DNA from: VBAS01 sp044867875
GTDB taxonomy: Bacteria; Bacteroidota; Bacteroidia; Chitinophagales; Chitinophagaceae
DNA length: 15,737 nucleotides
Assembly: GCA_044867875.1 (NCBI GenBank)
Contig: JBIOVR010000372.1
Location: forward strand, 1-15,737
Direction: 5' to 3'
Of this stretch, positions 1 through 8,574 are shown piece by piece; within the stretch, counting starts at the first letter, position 1, and the number at the start of each line of letters is the position of its first letter. Under the pieces are notes generated by a model. That model saw only the letters and a program-made list of their open reading frames with translations, was not told the origin of the DNA and ran no database searches. A program made the translations under genes and the position numbers.

Positions 1-725
1 AGAAGATCGATCAAAGCTTCAAAATTTTTAGCAGCGCTTCCTTCACGGATGATGATCTTCATTCCGTTTTGTAATTTATCTAATGCTTCGTCTTTTGTAA
101 AGCATTCATGATCGGTTGTAATGCCGGCAGAAATATATTGTTTGGCTAAATCACCTCTTAATCCCGGAGCATGCCCATCAACAGGTTTTAATAAACGATG
201 AGCAGCTGCAATTTTTTTCATCACTTCCTCATCTTCATTCAACACGCCGGGAAAATTCATCATCTCACTCAAATATTTTATTTCATCTCTTTTTAAGAGC
301 TTTTCAACATCAGTTGAATCCAATGCTGCTCCTGCTGTTTCAAATATGGTGGCAGGTACACAGCTCGGCGCCCCAAAATTGAATTTGAACGAAACTGTTT
401 TTCCATTTTCGATCATAAACTCAACTCCTTCCATACCGCAAACGTTGGCTATTTCATGCGGATCACTTACTGTGGCAACTGTACCATGCACAACTGCCAA
501 TTTTGCAAATTCAGAAGGAACAAGCATGGAACTCTCAATATGAACGTGTGCATCGATAAAACCCGGAAGGATATAGTTTGAAGTTTGGTCCCGATAACTA
601 TCGGGATTATGGTTTGATGTTATAGAAGCAATTTTTCCATTTTCAACTTTTATTTCTGCCGGGTAAATTTTTTTTTGATGTACGTCAACAAGATTGCCAC
701 TTATAGAAAATGAATTCATGCTCAT
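1..725 (-). CDS. ade: Adenine deaminase, N-terminal part (cut by left edge)
   Basis: Adenine deaminase hydrolyses adenine to hypoxanthine and ammonia in purine salvage, using a binuclear metal centre in an amidohydrolase barrel. About 241 residues are present and the frame stays open to base 1, so the C-terminal part lies outside the window. Visible family signatures are the PGFIDAHVHIESSM block near residues 54-67 (metal ligands H60 and H62), SDPHEIANVCG near 87-97, DGHAPGLRGDL near 183-193 and GITTDHE at 201-207. Together these are specific to Ade rather than to generic amidohydrolases. The ATG at 725 is chosen; a second ATG two codons later (719) is equally possible because no clear ribosome binding site precedes either. 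The gene is divergent from the propeller gene, with 49 bp between the two starts. Codons 40-46 contain a perfect palindrome (listed separately) in the loop just before the HxH strand. Confidence 0.93.
   Translation of the reverse strand, partial: MSMNSFSISGNLVDVHQKKIYPAEIKVENGKIASITSNHNPDSYRDQTSNYILPGFIDAHVHIESSMLVPSEFAKLAVVHGTVATVSDPHEIANVCGMEGVEFMIENGKTVSFKFNFGAPSCVPATIFETAGAALDSTDVEKLLKRDEIKYLSEMMNFPGVLNEDEEVMKKIAAAHRLLKPVDGHAPGLRGDLAKQYISAGITTDHECFTKDEALDKLQNGMKIIIREGSAAKNFEALIDL
589..606. repeat. Perfect 8-bp-arm palindrome inside ade
   Basis: The arms TCCCGATA and TATCGGGA flank a two-base centre (AC), so the DNA could form a hairpin with an 8-bp stem. On the coding strand it encodes residues around P41 to D46, a stretch of variable loop between the N-terminal beta domain and the metal-binding HxH motif. 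From memory, CCCGATA/TATCGGG palindromes recur in bacteroidete genomes as short dispersed repeats; that needs checking. Only this one copy was noticed in the window. Confidence 0.7.
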
Positions 726-774
726 GATTTGAATAAAGGTAAATCACTAACTTCATTCCCCTAACACAAAACAC

Positions 775-3700
775 ATGAGAAAGTTTTTTTTATTCCTGAT
801 CAGCATTGGCTCCATTTGTTCTTTAACTGCACAAAAAGCTTCCAAGTCAAATACCACAATTTCTCCTGGATCAAATTTGGATTCACAATTATTTTCAAAA
901 ATGAAATATCGGTTGATCGGCCCTTTCCGTGGAGGACGAAGTGGCGCTGCAACCGGCAGTTATAAAAATAAAAACACATTTTATTTTGGTGCTACCGGCG
1001 GCGGTGTTTGGAAAACAACAGATGGTGGCGGCAACTGGAACAATATTTCTGATAAATATTTTGGAAGCTCGATTGGGGCAGTAGCAGTTGCTCCTTCTGA
1101 TGAAACAATAGTATATGTTGGTGAAGGCGAAAATACAATGCGTGGTAATGTAAGTGAGGGCCTTGGTGGCATGTGGCGCAGTGATGATGGCGGCAAGAGC
1201 TGGAAAAATATTGGCTTAAAAGACGGACGTCATATTATCCGTATTGTTATCCACCCAAAAAACCCTGACATAGTTTGGGTAGCTGTGATGGGACATTTGT
1301 TTGGTCCGAACCTGGTGCGTGGTGTTTACAAAACAACTGATGGAGGTAAATCATGGAAACGAACTTTATTCATAAATGATCAAACTGGTTGCAGTGACCT
1401 GGTAATGGAACCAGGTAATGCAAATGTATTTTATGCCGGCACATGGCGATTGATAAGAACTCCTTATTCATTAGAAAGTGGTGGCGATGGTAGTGGTTTA
1501 TGGAAAAGTACTGATGGTGGAGATACATGGACAAATATTTCTACAAAGAAAGGATTACCAAAAGGGACATGGGGAATCGTGGGTGTTGCAGTGGCGCCAT
1601 CAAATACAGATAAAATTTATACTATCATTGAAAATAAAGATGGCGGACTCTATATGAGTGCTGACGGTGGAGATACATGGACATTGACATCAAGTGATAA
1701 TAACATTCGTCAACGTGCATGGTACTATACAAAAGTTTTTGTTGATCCAAAAAATGAGAACCGTGTTTATTGTCCCAATGTAAATTTTATGCGAAGCAAT
1801 GATGGTGGCCGTACATTTCAATCCATCAATACTCCTCATGGAGATCATCATGATCTTTGGATCGATCCTGAAGATCCAAACCGTATGATCGTTGCGGATG
1901 ATGGTGGAGCACAGGTTTCTTTTAATATGGGTACAAGCTGGAGCACTTATGAAAACCAGCCTACCGTACAAGTATACCGTGTAAGTACAGATAATGCATT
2001 TCCTTATCGTGTGCTTGCGCCGCAACAAGATAATGGTGCTTTCAGAATAAAAAGCAGAACGTATGGCGCAGCAATTACTGCAGCTGATATGGAAAATGCA
2101 GCAGGAAGTGAAAGTGGTTATATCGTTGCTGATCCATTGAATCCTGATATTACTTATGGTGGAAATTATATGGGGCTATTACAAAGACTGGATCATCGGA
2201 CAGGAGAAAGCCGTGCAATAAATGTATGGCCAATTGATAATATGGGTGCTGGGGCAGAAGCAGCGAAATATCGTTTTCAATGGAACTATCCTATTTTCTT
2301 TTCGCCAAACAATCCTAAAAAATTATATGCAGCAGGTAATCATCTTTTCGCAACCGAAGATGAAGGGAAGACTTGGCAGATGATCTCACCTGATCTTACA
2401 ACAAATGATAAAAAGAAACAAGCATCAAGCGGAGGACCGATAACACAGGATAACACAAGTGTTGAATATTACTGTACTATATTTTATGCTACTGAAAGCT
2501 GGATAGAAAAAGACCTCCTTTGGACAGGAAGTGATGATGGTTTGATAAACGTAAGTAAAAATGGCGGTAAGAATTGGGAAAACGTTACTCCTAAAAATAT
2601 CCCGCAATGGATCATGTGGAACTGTATTGAAGTAGATCCGTTTAAAAAAGGCGCAGCTTACATTGTAGGCACAAGATATAAACTCGATGATTTCAAATCA
2701 TACATATATAAAACCGAGGATTATGGTAAAACATGGAAGCAAATTGTAAATGGAATTAATCCGCTGCACTTTGCCAGATGTCTGCGAGCAGATAGAAAAA
2801 AACAAGGCTTGTTATATGCCGGTACCGAATACGGGATGTATATTTCTTATGATGATGGCGCAAACTGGAAATCATTTCAATTAAATCTTCCTGAAGTTCC
2901 TATCACAGATCTGACTATTAAAAACAATGACCTTATAGTAGGCACACAGGGAAGAAGCATTTATATTTTAGATGATCTGACTGTGTTGCAGGAAAGAAAT
3001 GCTGACGTACTGAATAAAAACCTGCATGTCTTTAGTGTGAATCCTGCTTATCGTATGCCGGGCGGCGGTAGACGTGGCGGCGGCGGTCGTGGAGCAACAA
3101 CGGATATGCGCAATGTTGGGATGAACCCGCCAAATGGTGTAGTATTTAATTACTATATGGCAAACGCAACTGATTCAACCAAACTTTCTATAGAAGTTTT
3201 GGACAAAAATAAAAAGACGATCAAAACTTTTTCTACATCAGCTAAAACACCTGCAGATAAATTTGAAGTTGCAAAAGGAATGAACCAGTTTGAATGGGAT
3301 ATGAATTATGCTGAAGCGGAAAGAGTAGAAGGATTGATCTTATGGAATGGGTTTGTTGGCGGACCCAAAGCCGCTCCTGGAAACTATTTTGCGAAATTCA
3401 AATCAGGCAGCGATTCGACCGAAGTTCCGTTTACTATTATGGGCGATCCGAATTATAAAACTTCATTAACGGAGTACGAAGAGCAATTCGATCATTTGAT
3501 CCGGATCCGGGATAAATCTACCGAGATCATGAAAGCGATCAAAAACATTCGCGAAGTAAGACAACAAATGAATGATTTCAGCGCAAGGGTTGGTAAAGAC
3601 ATACCGAAAGAAGTGAAGCAACAGATCGATACAGTTAATAAACAAATGACCACTGTTGAAGAAGCATTGCATCAAACAAAAGCAAAGAGCGGACAGGATG

Positions 3701-3930
3701 TCTTGAATTATCCAATTAAACTTGATGATAAGCTTTCAAGTATCTATAATGCATCTGCTGCCGGTCAATCAGGACTTTCCAAACAGTCTAAAGATGCTTA
3801 TGCAGAGCTTGTAGTTCAAATCGATGAGCAACTGAACAAACTGAAAAAGATCATGGCTGAAGATGTGGTAAAGCTTAATCAATTGATCCATGAAAAAACT
3901 TTGCCAGTGATCGGAGTTAAAAAAGAATAA
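775..3930 (+). CDS. Exported Asp-box (BNR) beta-propeller protein, sortilin/VPS10-like
   Basis: The 1051-residue protein starts with a type I signal peptide (MRKFFLFLISIGSICSLTAQ, cleavage after about residue 19), so it is exported. At least ten Asp-box motifs (S/T-x-D-x-G-x-x-W/F) are visible, starting near residues 80, 135, 186, 244, 294, 340, 527, 593, 646 and 690. Typical examples are KTTDGGKSWK and KTEDYGKTWK. Asp-boxes mark sialidase, sortilin/VPS10 and related propellers, and two propellers seem likely. A Gly/Arg-rich linker (GGGRRGGGGRG) near 763-773 leads to a C-terminal part with an Ig-like beta segment (about 785-895) and a helical, lysine-rich segment (about 900-1045). Homologues are often named 'glycosyl hydrolase' or 'VPS10 domain-containing protein', but I see no sialidase Arg triad or other catalytic signature, so an enzyme activity is not supported. 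The ATG at 775 gives the complete signal peptide. The 3' end converges on the next gene. Confidence 0.88.
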   Translation: MRKFFLFLISIGSICSLTAQKASKSNTTISPGSNLDSQLFSKMKYRLIGPFRGGRSGAATGSYKNKNTFYFGATGGGVWKTTDGGGNWNNISDKYFGSSIGAVAVAPSDETIVYVGEGENTMRGNVSEGLGGMWRSDDGGKSWKNIGLKDGRHIIRIVIHPKNPDIVWVAVMGHLFGPNLVRGVYKTTDGGKSWKRTLFINDQTGCSDLVMEPGNANVFYAGTWRLIRTPYSLESGGDGSGLWKSTDGGDTWTNISTKKGLPKGTWGIVGVAVAPSNTDKIYTIIENKDGGLYMSADGGDTWTLTSSDNNIRQRAWYYTKVFVDPKNENRVYCPNVNFMRSNDGGRTFQSINTPHGDHHDLWIDPEDPNRMIVADDGGAQVSFNMGTSWSTYENQPTVQVYRVSTDNAFPYRVLAPQQDNGAFRIKSRTYGAAITAADMENAAGSESGYIVADPLNPDITYGGNYMGLLQRLDHRTGESRAINVWPIDNMGAGAEAAKYRFQWNYPIFFSPNNPKKLYAAGNHLFATEDEGKTWQMISPDLTTNDKKKQASSGGPITQDNTSVEYYCTIFYATESWIEKDLLWTGSDDGLINVSKNGGKNWENVTPKNIPQWIMWNCIEVDPFKKGAAYIVGTRYKLDDFKSYIYKTEDYGKTWKQIVNGINPLHFARCLRADRKKQGLLYAGTEYGMYISYDDGANWKSFQLNLPEVPITDLTIKNNDLIVGTQGRSIYILDDLTVLQERNADVLNKNLHVFSVNPAYRMPGGGRRGGGGRGATTDMRNVGMNPPNGVVFNYYMANATDSTKLSIEVLDKNKKTIKTFSTSAKTPADKFEVAKGMNQFEWDMNYAEAERVEGLILWNGFVGGPKAAPGNYFAKFKSGSDSTEVPFTIMGDPNYKTSLTEYEEQFDHLIRIRDKSTEIMKAIKNIREVRQQMNDFSARVGKDIPKEVKQQIDTVNKQMTTVEEALHQTKAKSGQDVLNYPIKLDDKLSSIYNASAAGQSGLSKQSKDAYAELVVQIDEQLNKLKKIMAEDVVKLNQLIHEKTLPVIGVKKE

Positions 3931-3940
3931 ATATTCAGAT

Positions 3941-5467
3941 CTATTTTGCTAAAGCTCTTGAAGGTTTAGCTGATTTACTTTTTCTATGAAAGATCAGTCT
4001 GTCCGGATCTTCTGCTAATGATTTTTCGAGAGTCAATCCTTTAAATGTAGGTCCGGCTTTTGCTTTGCTTTTTTTCTCATCAAACTTATAATTGTAATAG
4101 AGGGTAAGCAGTTCTTTCCATCCAGTAGTTTTGAAAAAAGCTATTTTATTATCTTTTAAAATAGATTCTTCTGCATGTTCCTTGTTTGCGGGGAAACAGA
4201 TAGCAATACCGTTACCACCAATAGCCCTTGATCCCGGGGAAGGCTTTTTATAATTATTACCCATGAACCCGGCAATAACATTGTTTTGGAGTTGATTGAT
4301 GACTTCGAAGATTTTATTGTCCAATGGCATGTCAACATTATAGTATAATAAATTTTCCAGGAACCAGATGAGGTCAATATTGAACATTGGGTAATCTATT
4401 TTACCCGCTTTTAACTTATCCGTGTCTTTATATGTATAGTCGAGACACTGAGCTCTCGCATTATGTAGCAATACATAAGTTTGATCATCTTTAAATTTTA
4501 ATTTATCAATTAAATATTTGCAGAGGATAGTAAAAGAATCTGTAAATGATCTAAAGTTTGAAAGAGAAAGACTGGTAAGTGATACACCCATCTTTCTGAA
4601 TTCAGGCACATCGCTATCATAATCGGCATAATTGGTGCAATAAAATATGGATACAAGTAAATTAGCAACTTCCCTGGCTTTTATGTGAGGTCTTTTTAAA
4701 AATTGTTTACAAAGTTGTGTGTACCCTAATCCCAATGCAGGCATCTCATCTGGTGATGCAATAAAATAATCCGTAAGCCCGACAAACTTGTTTGCATTTT
4801 CAATTTGCTGAGCCCAGCAACAATCCAGGCATATAAACCCCGGACTTTTTTTGAAGCATGTCTTGATCACATCAGCCATGCCGGAATAAGTAAGTGATTC
4901 CGTATTTCCCCTGCTGTAAATGAGTAAGATCGGTTTTTGTTTTACTTTGTTTTTTGAAATTGCCGGGTATTCGCAATATCCTTCAAAATCCCACCCGTGC
5001 TGAGCTTTTGCAAATTTTCTTTCTATACTTGCGTCTTTCATCCTTACGTCTACATTTACCATCCTTGTATCAAAAGCCCCTTTTGAAATATCAGTAGTTG
5101 CGGGCCCGCCATGGCCCTTATAAAAAAAACCAAAATTCTCTGCAGGAAAATTTTGGATGGCCATCCTTAATAGTTTTTCAAAGTTCTTTTTTGTGGTGAG
5201 TCCTTTCGCCGTAGTCGGCAGTTGATGAAAGCTAACATCAGATAGAAAATCATCATCCTTATTAACATGATAAATTGCCGGAGCAGAAAACTTTTTTGAG
5301 AACTTATCTCCTTCAATAGCATCAAATAAGATCACAAAATCGACATCTTTATTACTTCCGACTGAATATATTTCCTGTATTACCTTCAATTGCTCGTTAA
5401 AAAGATTATTCTTTGCACTAAGCAAAAAAATGAGTGTCCACTTTTTGGGGGGTATTTTCTTTTTCAT
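3941..5467 (-). CDS. Clostripain-family (peptidase C11) cysteine peptidase
   Basis: The 508-residue protein matches the C11/clostripain family of clan CD cysteine peptidases, which cleave after basic residues in characterised members. WTLIFLLSAKNNL (residues 10-22) corresponds to the first strand and the family's DNNL motif. FGFFYKGHGGP (112-122) supplies the catalytic His, H119. FICLDCCWAQQIE (211-223) supplies the D-x-C motif, making C217 the likely nucleophile. YFIASPDEMPALGLGYTQLCKQF (from about 234) matches the conserved 'aSee-PG-GwpY' region. The His-Cys distance of 98 residues is longer than I recall for clostripain or PmC11 (roughly 45-55), so there is an insertion between the strands. 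No signal peptide is visible: the hydrophobic run near the N terminus is the core strand. The protein may therefore act in the cytosol, unlike most characterised relatives. The C-terminal 200 residues are not recognised and end in a Lys-rich tail. It is divergent from the sensor kinase across 62 bp. Confidence 0.82.
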   Translation of the reverse strand: MKKKIPPKKWTLIFLLSAKNNLFNEQLKVIQEIYSVGSNKDVDFVILFDAIEGDKFSKKFSAPAIYHVNKDDDFLSDVSFHQLPTTAKGLTTKKNFEKLLRMAIQNFPAENFGFFYKGHGGPATTDISKGAFDTRMVNVDVRMKDASIERKFAKAQHGWDFEGYCEYPAISKNKVKQKPILLIYSRGNTESLTYSGMADVIKTCFKKSPGFICLDCCWAQQIENANKFVGLTDYFIASPDEMPALGLGYTQLCKQFLKRPHIKAREVANLLVSIFYCTNYADYDSDVPEFRKMGVSLTSLSLSNFRSFTDSFTILCKYLIDKLKFKDDQTYVLLHNARAQCLDYTYKDTDKLKAGKIDYPMFNIDLIWFLENLLYYNVDMPLDNKIFEVINQLQNNVIAGFMGNNYKKPSPGSRAIGGNGIAICFPANKEHAEESILKDNKIAFFKTTGWKELLTLYYNYKFDEKKSKAKAGPTFKGLTLEKSLAEDPDRLIFHRKSKSAKPSRALAK

Positions 5468-5529
5468 GGAAGTGGTTGGTTTGTTAGTCTAAAATTATTC
5501 TTAATTTAATTCATAATTGTCGAGTTTCC

Positions 5530-8500
5530 ATGAAGTCATCATTTATTCTTACGGGTTTCTTGTTTTTTTTGACTCAAAACTTCTGTATTGCGCAGCAGTT
5601 TAATGTGAGGACCTATTCTTTTAAAGAGGGCCTTAACACCTATAATATAAAAAAGGTGTTACAGGATAAATATGGATTTATATGGTTGGCAACACAGGAT
5701 GGAGTTTACCGATATGATGGTACCAGTTTTGAATCATTTAGAAAAAGCAGTGATGCGGACATCAATATCAGGGAAAATTTTATTACTGATATCGCATTAG
5801 GAAATAACGAGAACCTGTATGTCGCTTCATTTATGGGAGGTGTTGAGGAAATTAATATAAGAACACAGAAGGTTACCCGTCTTTTATCAGAGACAGCAGG
5901 AAAGGACGAAGCTCTTCCTAATTTATGGATAACTAAGATCTTTTGTGATGCGGAAAACAATCTTTGGGTAGGCGGTAAAGATTTTTTAAAAGTATACAGT
6001 TTAAAGGAAAAGAGCTACAAAGATTATCAGAAGAAAACAGAACTAAGATCTGCTATTAATGTTTCATTTATCAGGTCGGTAAATAAAAATACGATAGCGA
6101 TTGGTGCGGATAATTTTGGAGTCCTTTTTTATAATATAAATTCCTTAGAAATTCAGAACAGCATAAGGAAGTTAGAGGACTTAGGACCCGATAATATTAC
6201 CGCTACCGATCTTGTAACTATAAATGATAGCTGCTATATTAGTTCGGGCTCAATCGTATTCAGTGGAAAGATCAAGAATGGTATGTGGATGGCAGGAAGG
6301 AAGATCAATACCTCTGCGATCGGTGATTATGTTATCAATTGCATGAGGACAGAAAACCAAAAAGAACTTTGGATCGGTACAAATAATGGGCTTGGAAAAA
6401 TTGATCTGGCAACTAATCAATTCGATCTGGTTGGTAGCACAGAATTTTCGAATAATTTTATTACAGATCTTTTTATTGACAACGAAAATGGTCTTTGGAT
6501 AAGTTCACTTACAGACCTTTCAAGAATGAGTCTTCAGCCATCTCCATTTGCTGCATTCAAAGGTGGAAAAAACGGTAACCCCCGGATGAATCATATTTAT
6601 TCACTTGTCCCGGTAAAGGATACAAAACTTTTTGCTTGTGGTACTGATGGATTGTACTTATGTGATATTGTGTCTGAAGAAGTAAATAAGATCAATGGAA
6701 CGGCGGCGTTGGGTATCATTCATTATGTTTTTAAAAAAGATGAAGACTTTTGGCTGATCTGTTCTGATGATGGAATGTATGCATACAGGCCGTCTGATAA
6801 AAAACTATCAAAAGAATTATTACTGCAGAAATATCCCGAGTGGCGATCGTTTATAAATAATTATTTTAATAATTCGATAGTATCCGGCAATAAGATCTAC
6901 TGGGCGAGTGAAGAACAGGAAGGATTAATAATATGGAATTTGGCAGATCACACAATTGATCAAATGAAGGCAGGAGGTGTAAGATCTGGAGGAATATCTG
7001 AAAATCATATACACAATCTTAAACTTGATAAAGAGGGATTTCTGTGGCTGTTGTTTGATAAAGCAGTAGCAAAGTTCGATCTTAATAGGGATTCAGTAAT
7101 TCAGTTACTAAGGTATGATCGTAATGATAGTGGATTCAAGGCAGGTGTTTTTTTCGATATGTATGATGATGGTTCTGTTTTATGGTTTGGTACTTATGGT
7201 GGCGGGATAAATGGTTACGATAAAAAAACTGGTCAATGGACTTATATCACTGAACAAGATGGCTTATGTAATAATGCCGTTTATGGCATACTTCCTGGAA
7301 AAGACAGCATATTTTGGGTAAGTACAAACAATGGTTTATCAAGAGTAAATTATAAAATAAAAAAATGTCTAAACTACTTTGTAGAAGATGGTCTGCATGA
7401 TAATTCTTTTGATGAAAAAGGGGCCTTGTCTTTTGACGGCAAACTATTTTTTGCGGGAGTCAATGGTTTTACATCGGTCAAATTGGAAAATTATAAAAGC
7501 AATTCTTATTCGTTTCCCGTTTATATAAAAAAACTGGAGTACATACAAAAGAATAATAGAATTACACTTAATGATATTGAATGGAAGAATGTGCAATTGC
7601 CACCCGGAACCTCTAATGCTACTATATGGTTAAGTGCGTTGTCATTTACAAACAATAAACCGCGTTTTAGTTATAGGATCAAAGGATTTCAGAATGAGTT
7701 TTTGTCTGTGGGTGATGAAAATAAGATAGAACTAAATGCTCTTAAGTATGGAAACTACGAGATCGATATCAGGTATTTAAATGAAAAAGGAGATTTTGTG
7801 GAGGATGCAGTTGGTATTAATCTTGCGATACTTCCGTTTTGGTACCAAACATGGTGGTTTCGCATGTTGGTAGCAATAGTTGCCTTATCAATTATAATAT
7901 TCATTGTACGTCTCATTTATATTTCAAGGTTGAGAAAACAAAGAGCTTTATTGGAAAAGCAATTAGCGGTGCAATTCGAAAGGCAAAGAATATCAGCTGA
8001 AATGCATGATGATATCGGGGCAGGACTTTCTGGTATAAGGCTCCTTACAGAAATGACCAAAGGCAAAGTAAAAGACACAGCTGCAAGCAGTGAAGTTGAA
8101 AAAATATATGAATCAGTTGGCGACATCTCTGCTAAGATGAAAGAAGTGATCTGGAGTTTAAATACCGAGAATGATGAATTGTCTAGTCTTATTTCATATA
8201 TTCAGAGACAGGCGAGATCATGGCTGGAGCATTACCCTTGCCAGCTTACTATTACTATTCCGGAAAAAATACCCGATCTTGAAATCGACGGTGAATCAAG
8301 GAGAAATATTTTTCTTACAGTGAAAGAAGCTGTCCATAATATTATTAAACATTCAGGCGCCGATAAAGTGACTATTAATATTACCTGTGACGAACAATTG
8401 ATCATTACAGTTTCAGATAATGGAAAGGGAATGCACGTTGATGAAAATAGTAATATAGGAAATGGACTTAAAAACATGAAACAGCGAATTCATCAATTGA

Positions 8501-8574
8501 ATGGAAAAATTTTTATTCAAAACCATGAAGGATTTACCTTAAAGTTTGAAATACCATATAAACAGTTTTTATGA
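5530..8574 (+). CDS. Propeller-type sensor histidine kinase (Reg_prop, Y_Y_Y, HisKA_3, HATPase)
   Basis: The 1014-residue membrane sensor kinase phosphorylates the response regulator encoded next to it. Order of parts: signal peptide (residues 1-21, ending FCIAQ); a periplasmic two-component-regulator propeller with blade motifs such as GFIWLATQDGVYRYDG, NLWVGGKD, ELWIGTNNGLGKID and FWVSTNNGLSRVN (about 40-640); a Y_Y_Y domain (about 690-765); one transmembrane helix (about 777-798) after the YQTWWF motif; a HisKA_3 dimerisation segment with phosphoacceptor H826 in AEMHDDIGAGLSGIR; and an HATPase_c domain with N-box N937 (KEAVHNIIKHSGA), G1 box SDNGKG (962-967) and G2 GNGLKNM (about 977). It resembles the hybrid two-component systems of Bacteroidetes that sense glycans, but it lacks the fused receiver and AraC domains, so its output is the separate regulator. 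The ligand is unknown. Its stop overlaps the next start (ATGA, 8571-8574), indicating translational coupling. Confidence 0.93.
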   Translation: MKSSFILTGFLFFLTQNFCIAQQFNVRTYSFKEGLNTYNIKKVLQDKYGFIWLATQDGVYRYDGTSFESFRKSSDADINIRENFITDIALGNNENLYVASFMGGVEEINIRTQKVTRLLSETAGKDEALPNLWITKIFCDAENNLWVGGKDFLKVYSLKEKSYKDYQKKTELRSAINVSFIRSVNKNTIAIGADNFGVLFYNINSLEIQNSIRKLEDLGPDNITATDLVTINDSCYISSGSIVFSGKIKNGMWMAGRKINTSAIGDYVINCMRTENQKELWIGTNNGLGKIDLATNQFDLVGSTEFSNNFITDLFIDNENGLWISSLTDLSRMSLQPSPFAAFKGGKNGNPRMNHIYSLVPVKDTKLFACGTDGLYLCDIVSEEVNKINGTAALGIIHYVFKKDEDFWLICSDDGMYAYRPSDKKLSKELLLQKYPEWRSFINNYFNNSIVSGNKIYWASEEQEGLIIWNLADHTIDQMKAGGVRSGGISENHIHNLKLDKEGFLWLLFDKAVAKFDLNRDSVIQLLRYDRNDSGFKAGVFFDMYDDGSVLWFGTYGGGINGYDKKTGQWTYITEQDGLCNNAVYGILPGKDSIFWVSTNNGLSRVNYKIKKCLNYFVEDGLHDNSFDEKGALSFDGKLFFAGVNGFTSVKLENYKSNSYSFPVYIKKLEYIQKNNRITLNDIEWKNVQLPPGTSNATIWLSALSFTNNKPRFSYRIKGFQNEFLSVGDENKIELNALKYGNYEIDIRYLNEKGDFVEDAVGINLAILPFWYQTWWFRMLVAIVALSIIIFIVRLIYISRLRKQRALLEKQLAVQFERQRISAEMHDDIGAGLSGIRLLTEMTKGKVKDTAASSEVEKIYESVGDISAKMKEVIWSLNTENDELSSLISYIQRQARSWLEHYPCQLTITIPEKIPDLEIDGESRRNIFLTVKEAVHNIIKHSGADKVTINITCDEQLIITVSDNGKGMHVDENSNIGNGLKNMKQRIHQLNGKIFIQNHEGFTLKFEIPYKQFL

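Noticed and set aside
346..543. Plus-strand 65-codon open frame
   Set aside because: It lies wholly opposite the strongly conserved ade coding sequence and has no recognisable features.
726..774. Promoter for ade (TACCTTTA-like -7 box on the minus strand)
   Set aside because: It matches only 7 of 8 positions and the nearest upstream TTTG is about 25 bases away, longer than the usual spacing, so support is too weak.
1501..1690. Near-identical stretches (GGTGGAGATACATGGACA) as a DNA repeat
   Set aside because: They are explained by consecutive Asp-box motifs of the encoded propeller.
1690..2028. Minus-strand 112-codon open frame
   Set aside because: It is antisense to the Asp-box propeller gene, Ile/Thr/Cys-rich, with no motif or start context.
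3941..5467. Signal peptide at the N terminus of the C11 peptidase
   Set aside because: The hydrophobic run WTLIFLLSAKNNL is the conserved first strand of the family and has no cleavage site after it.
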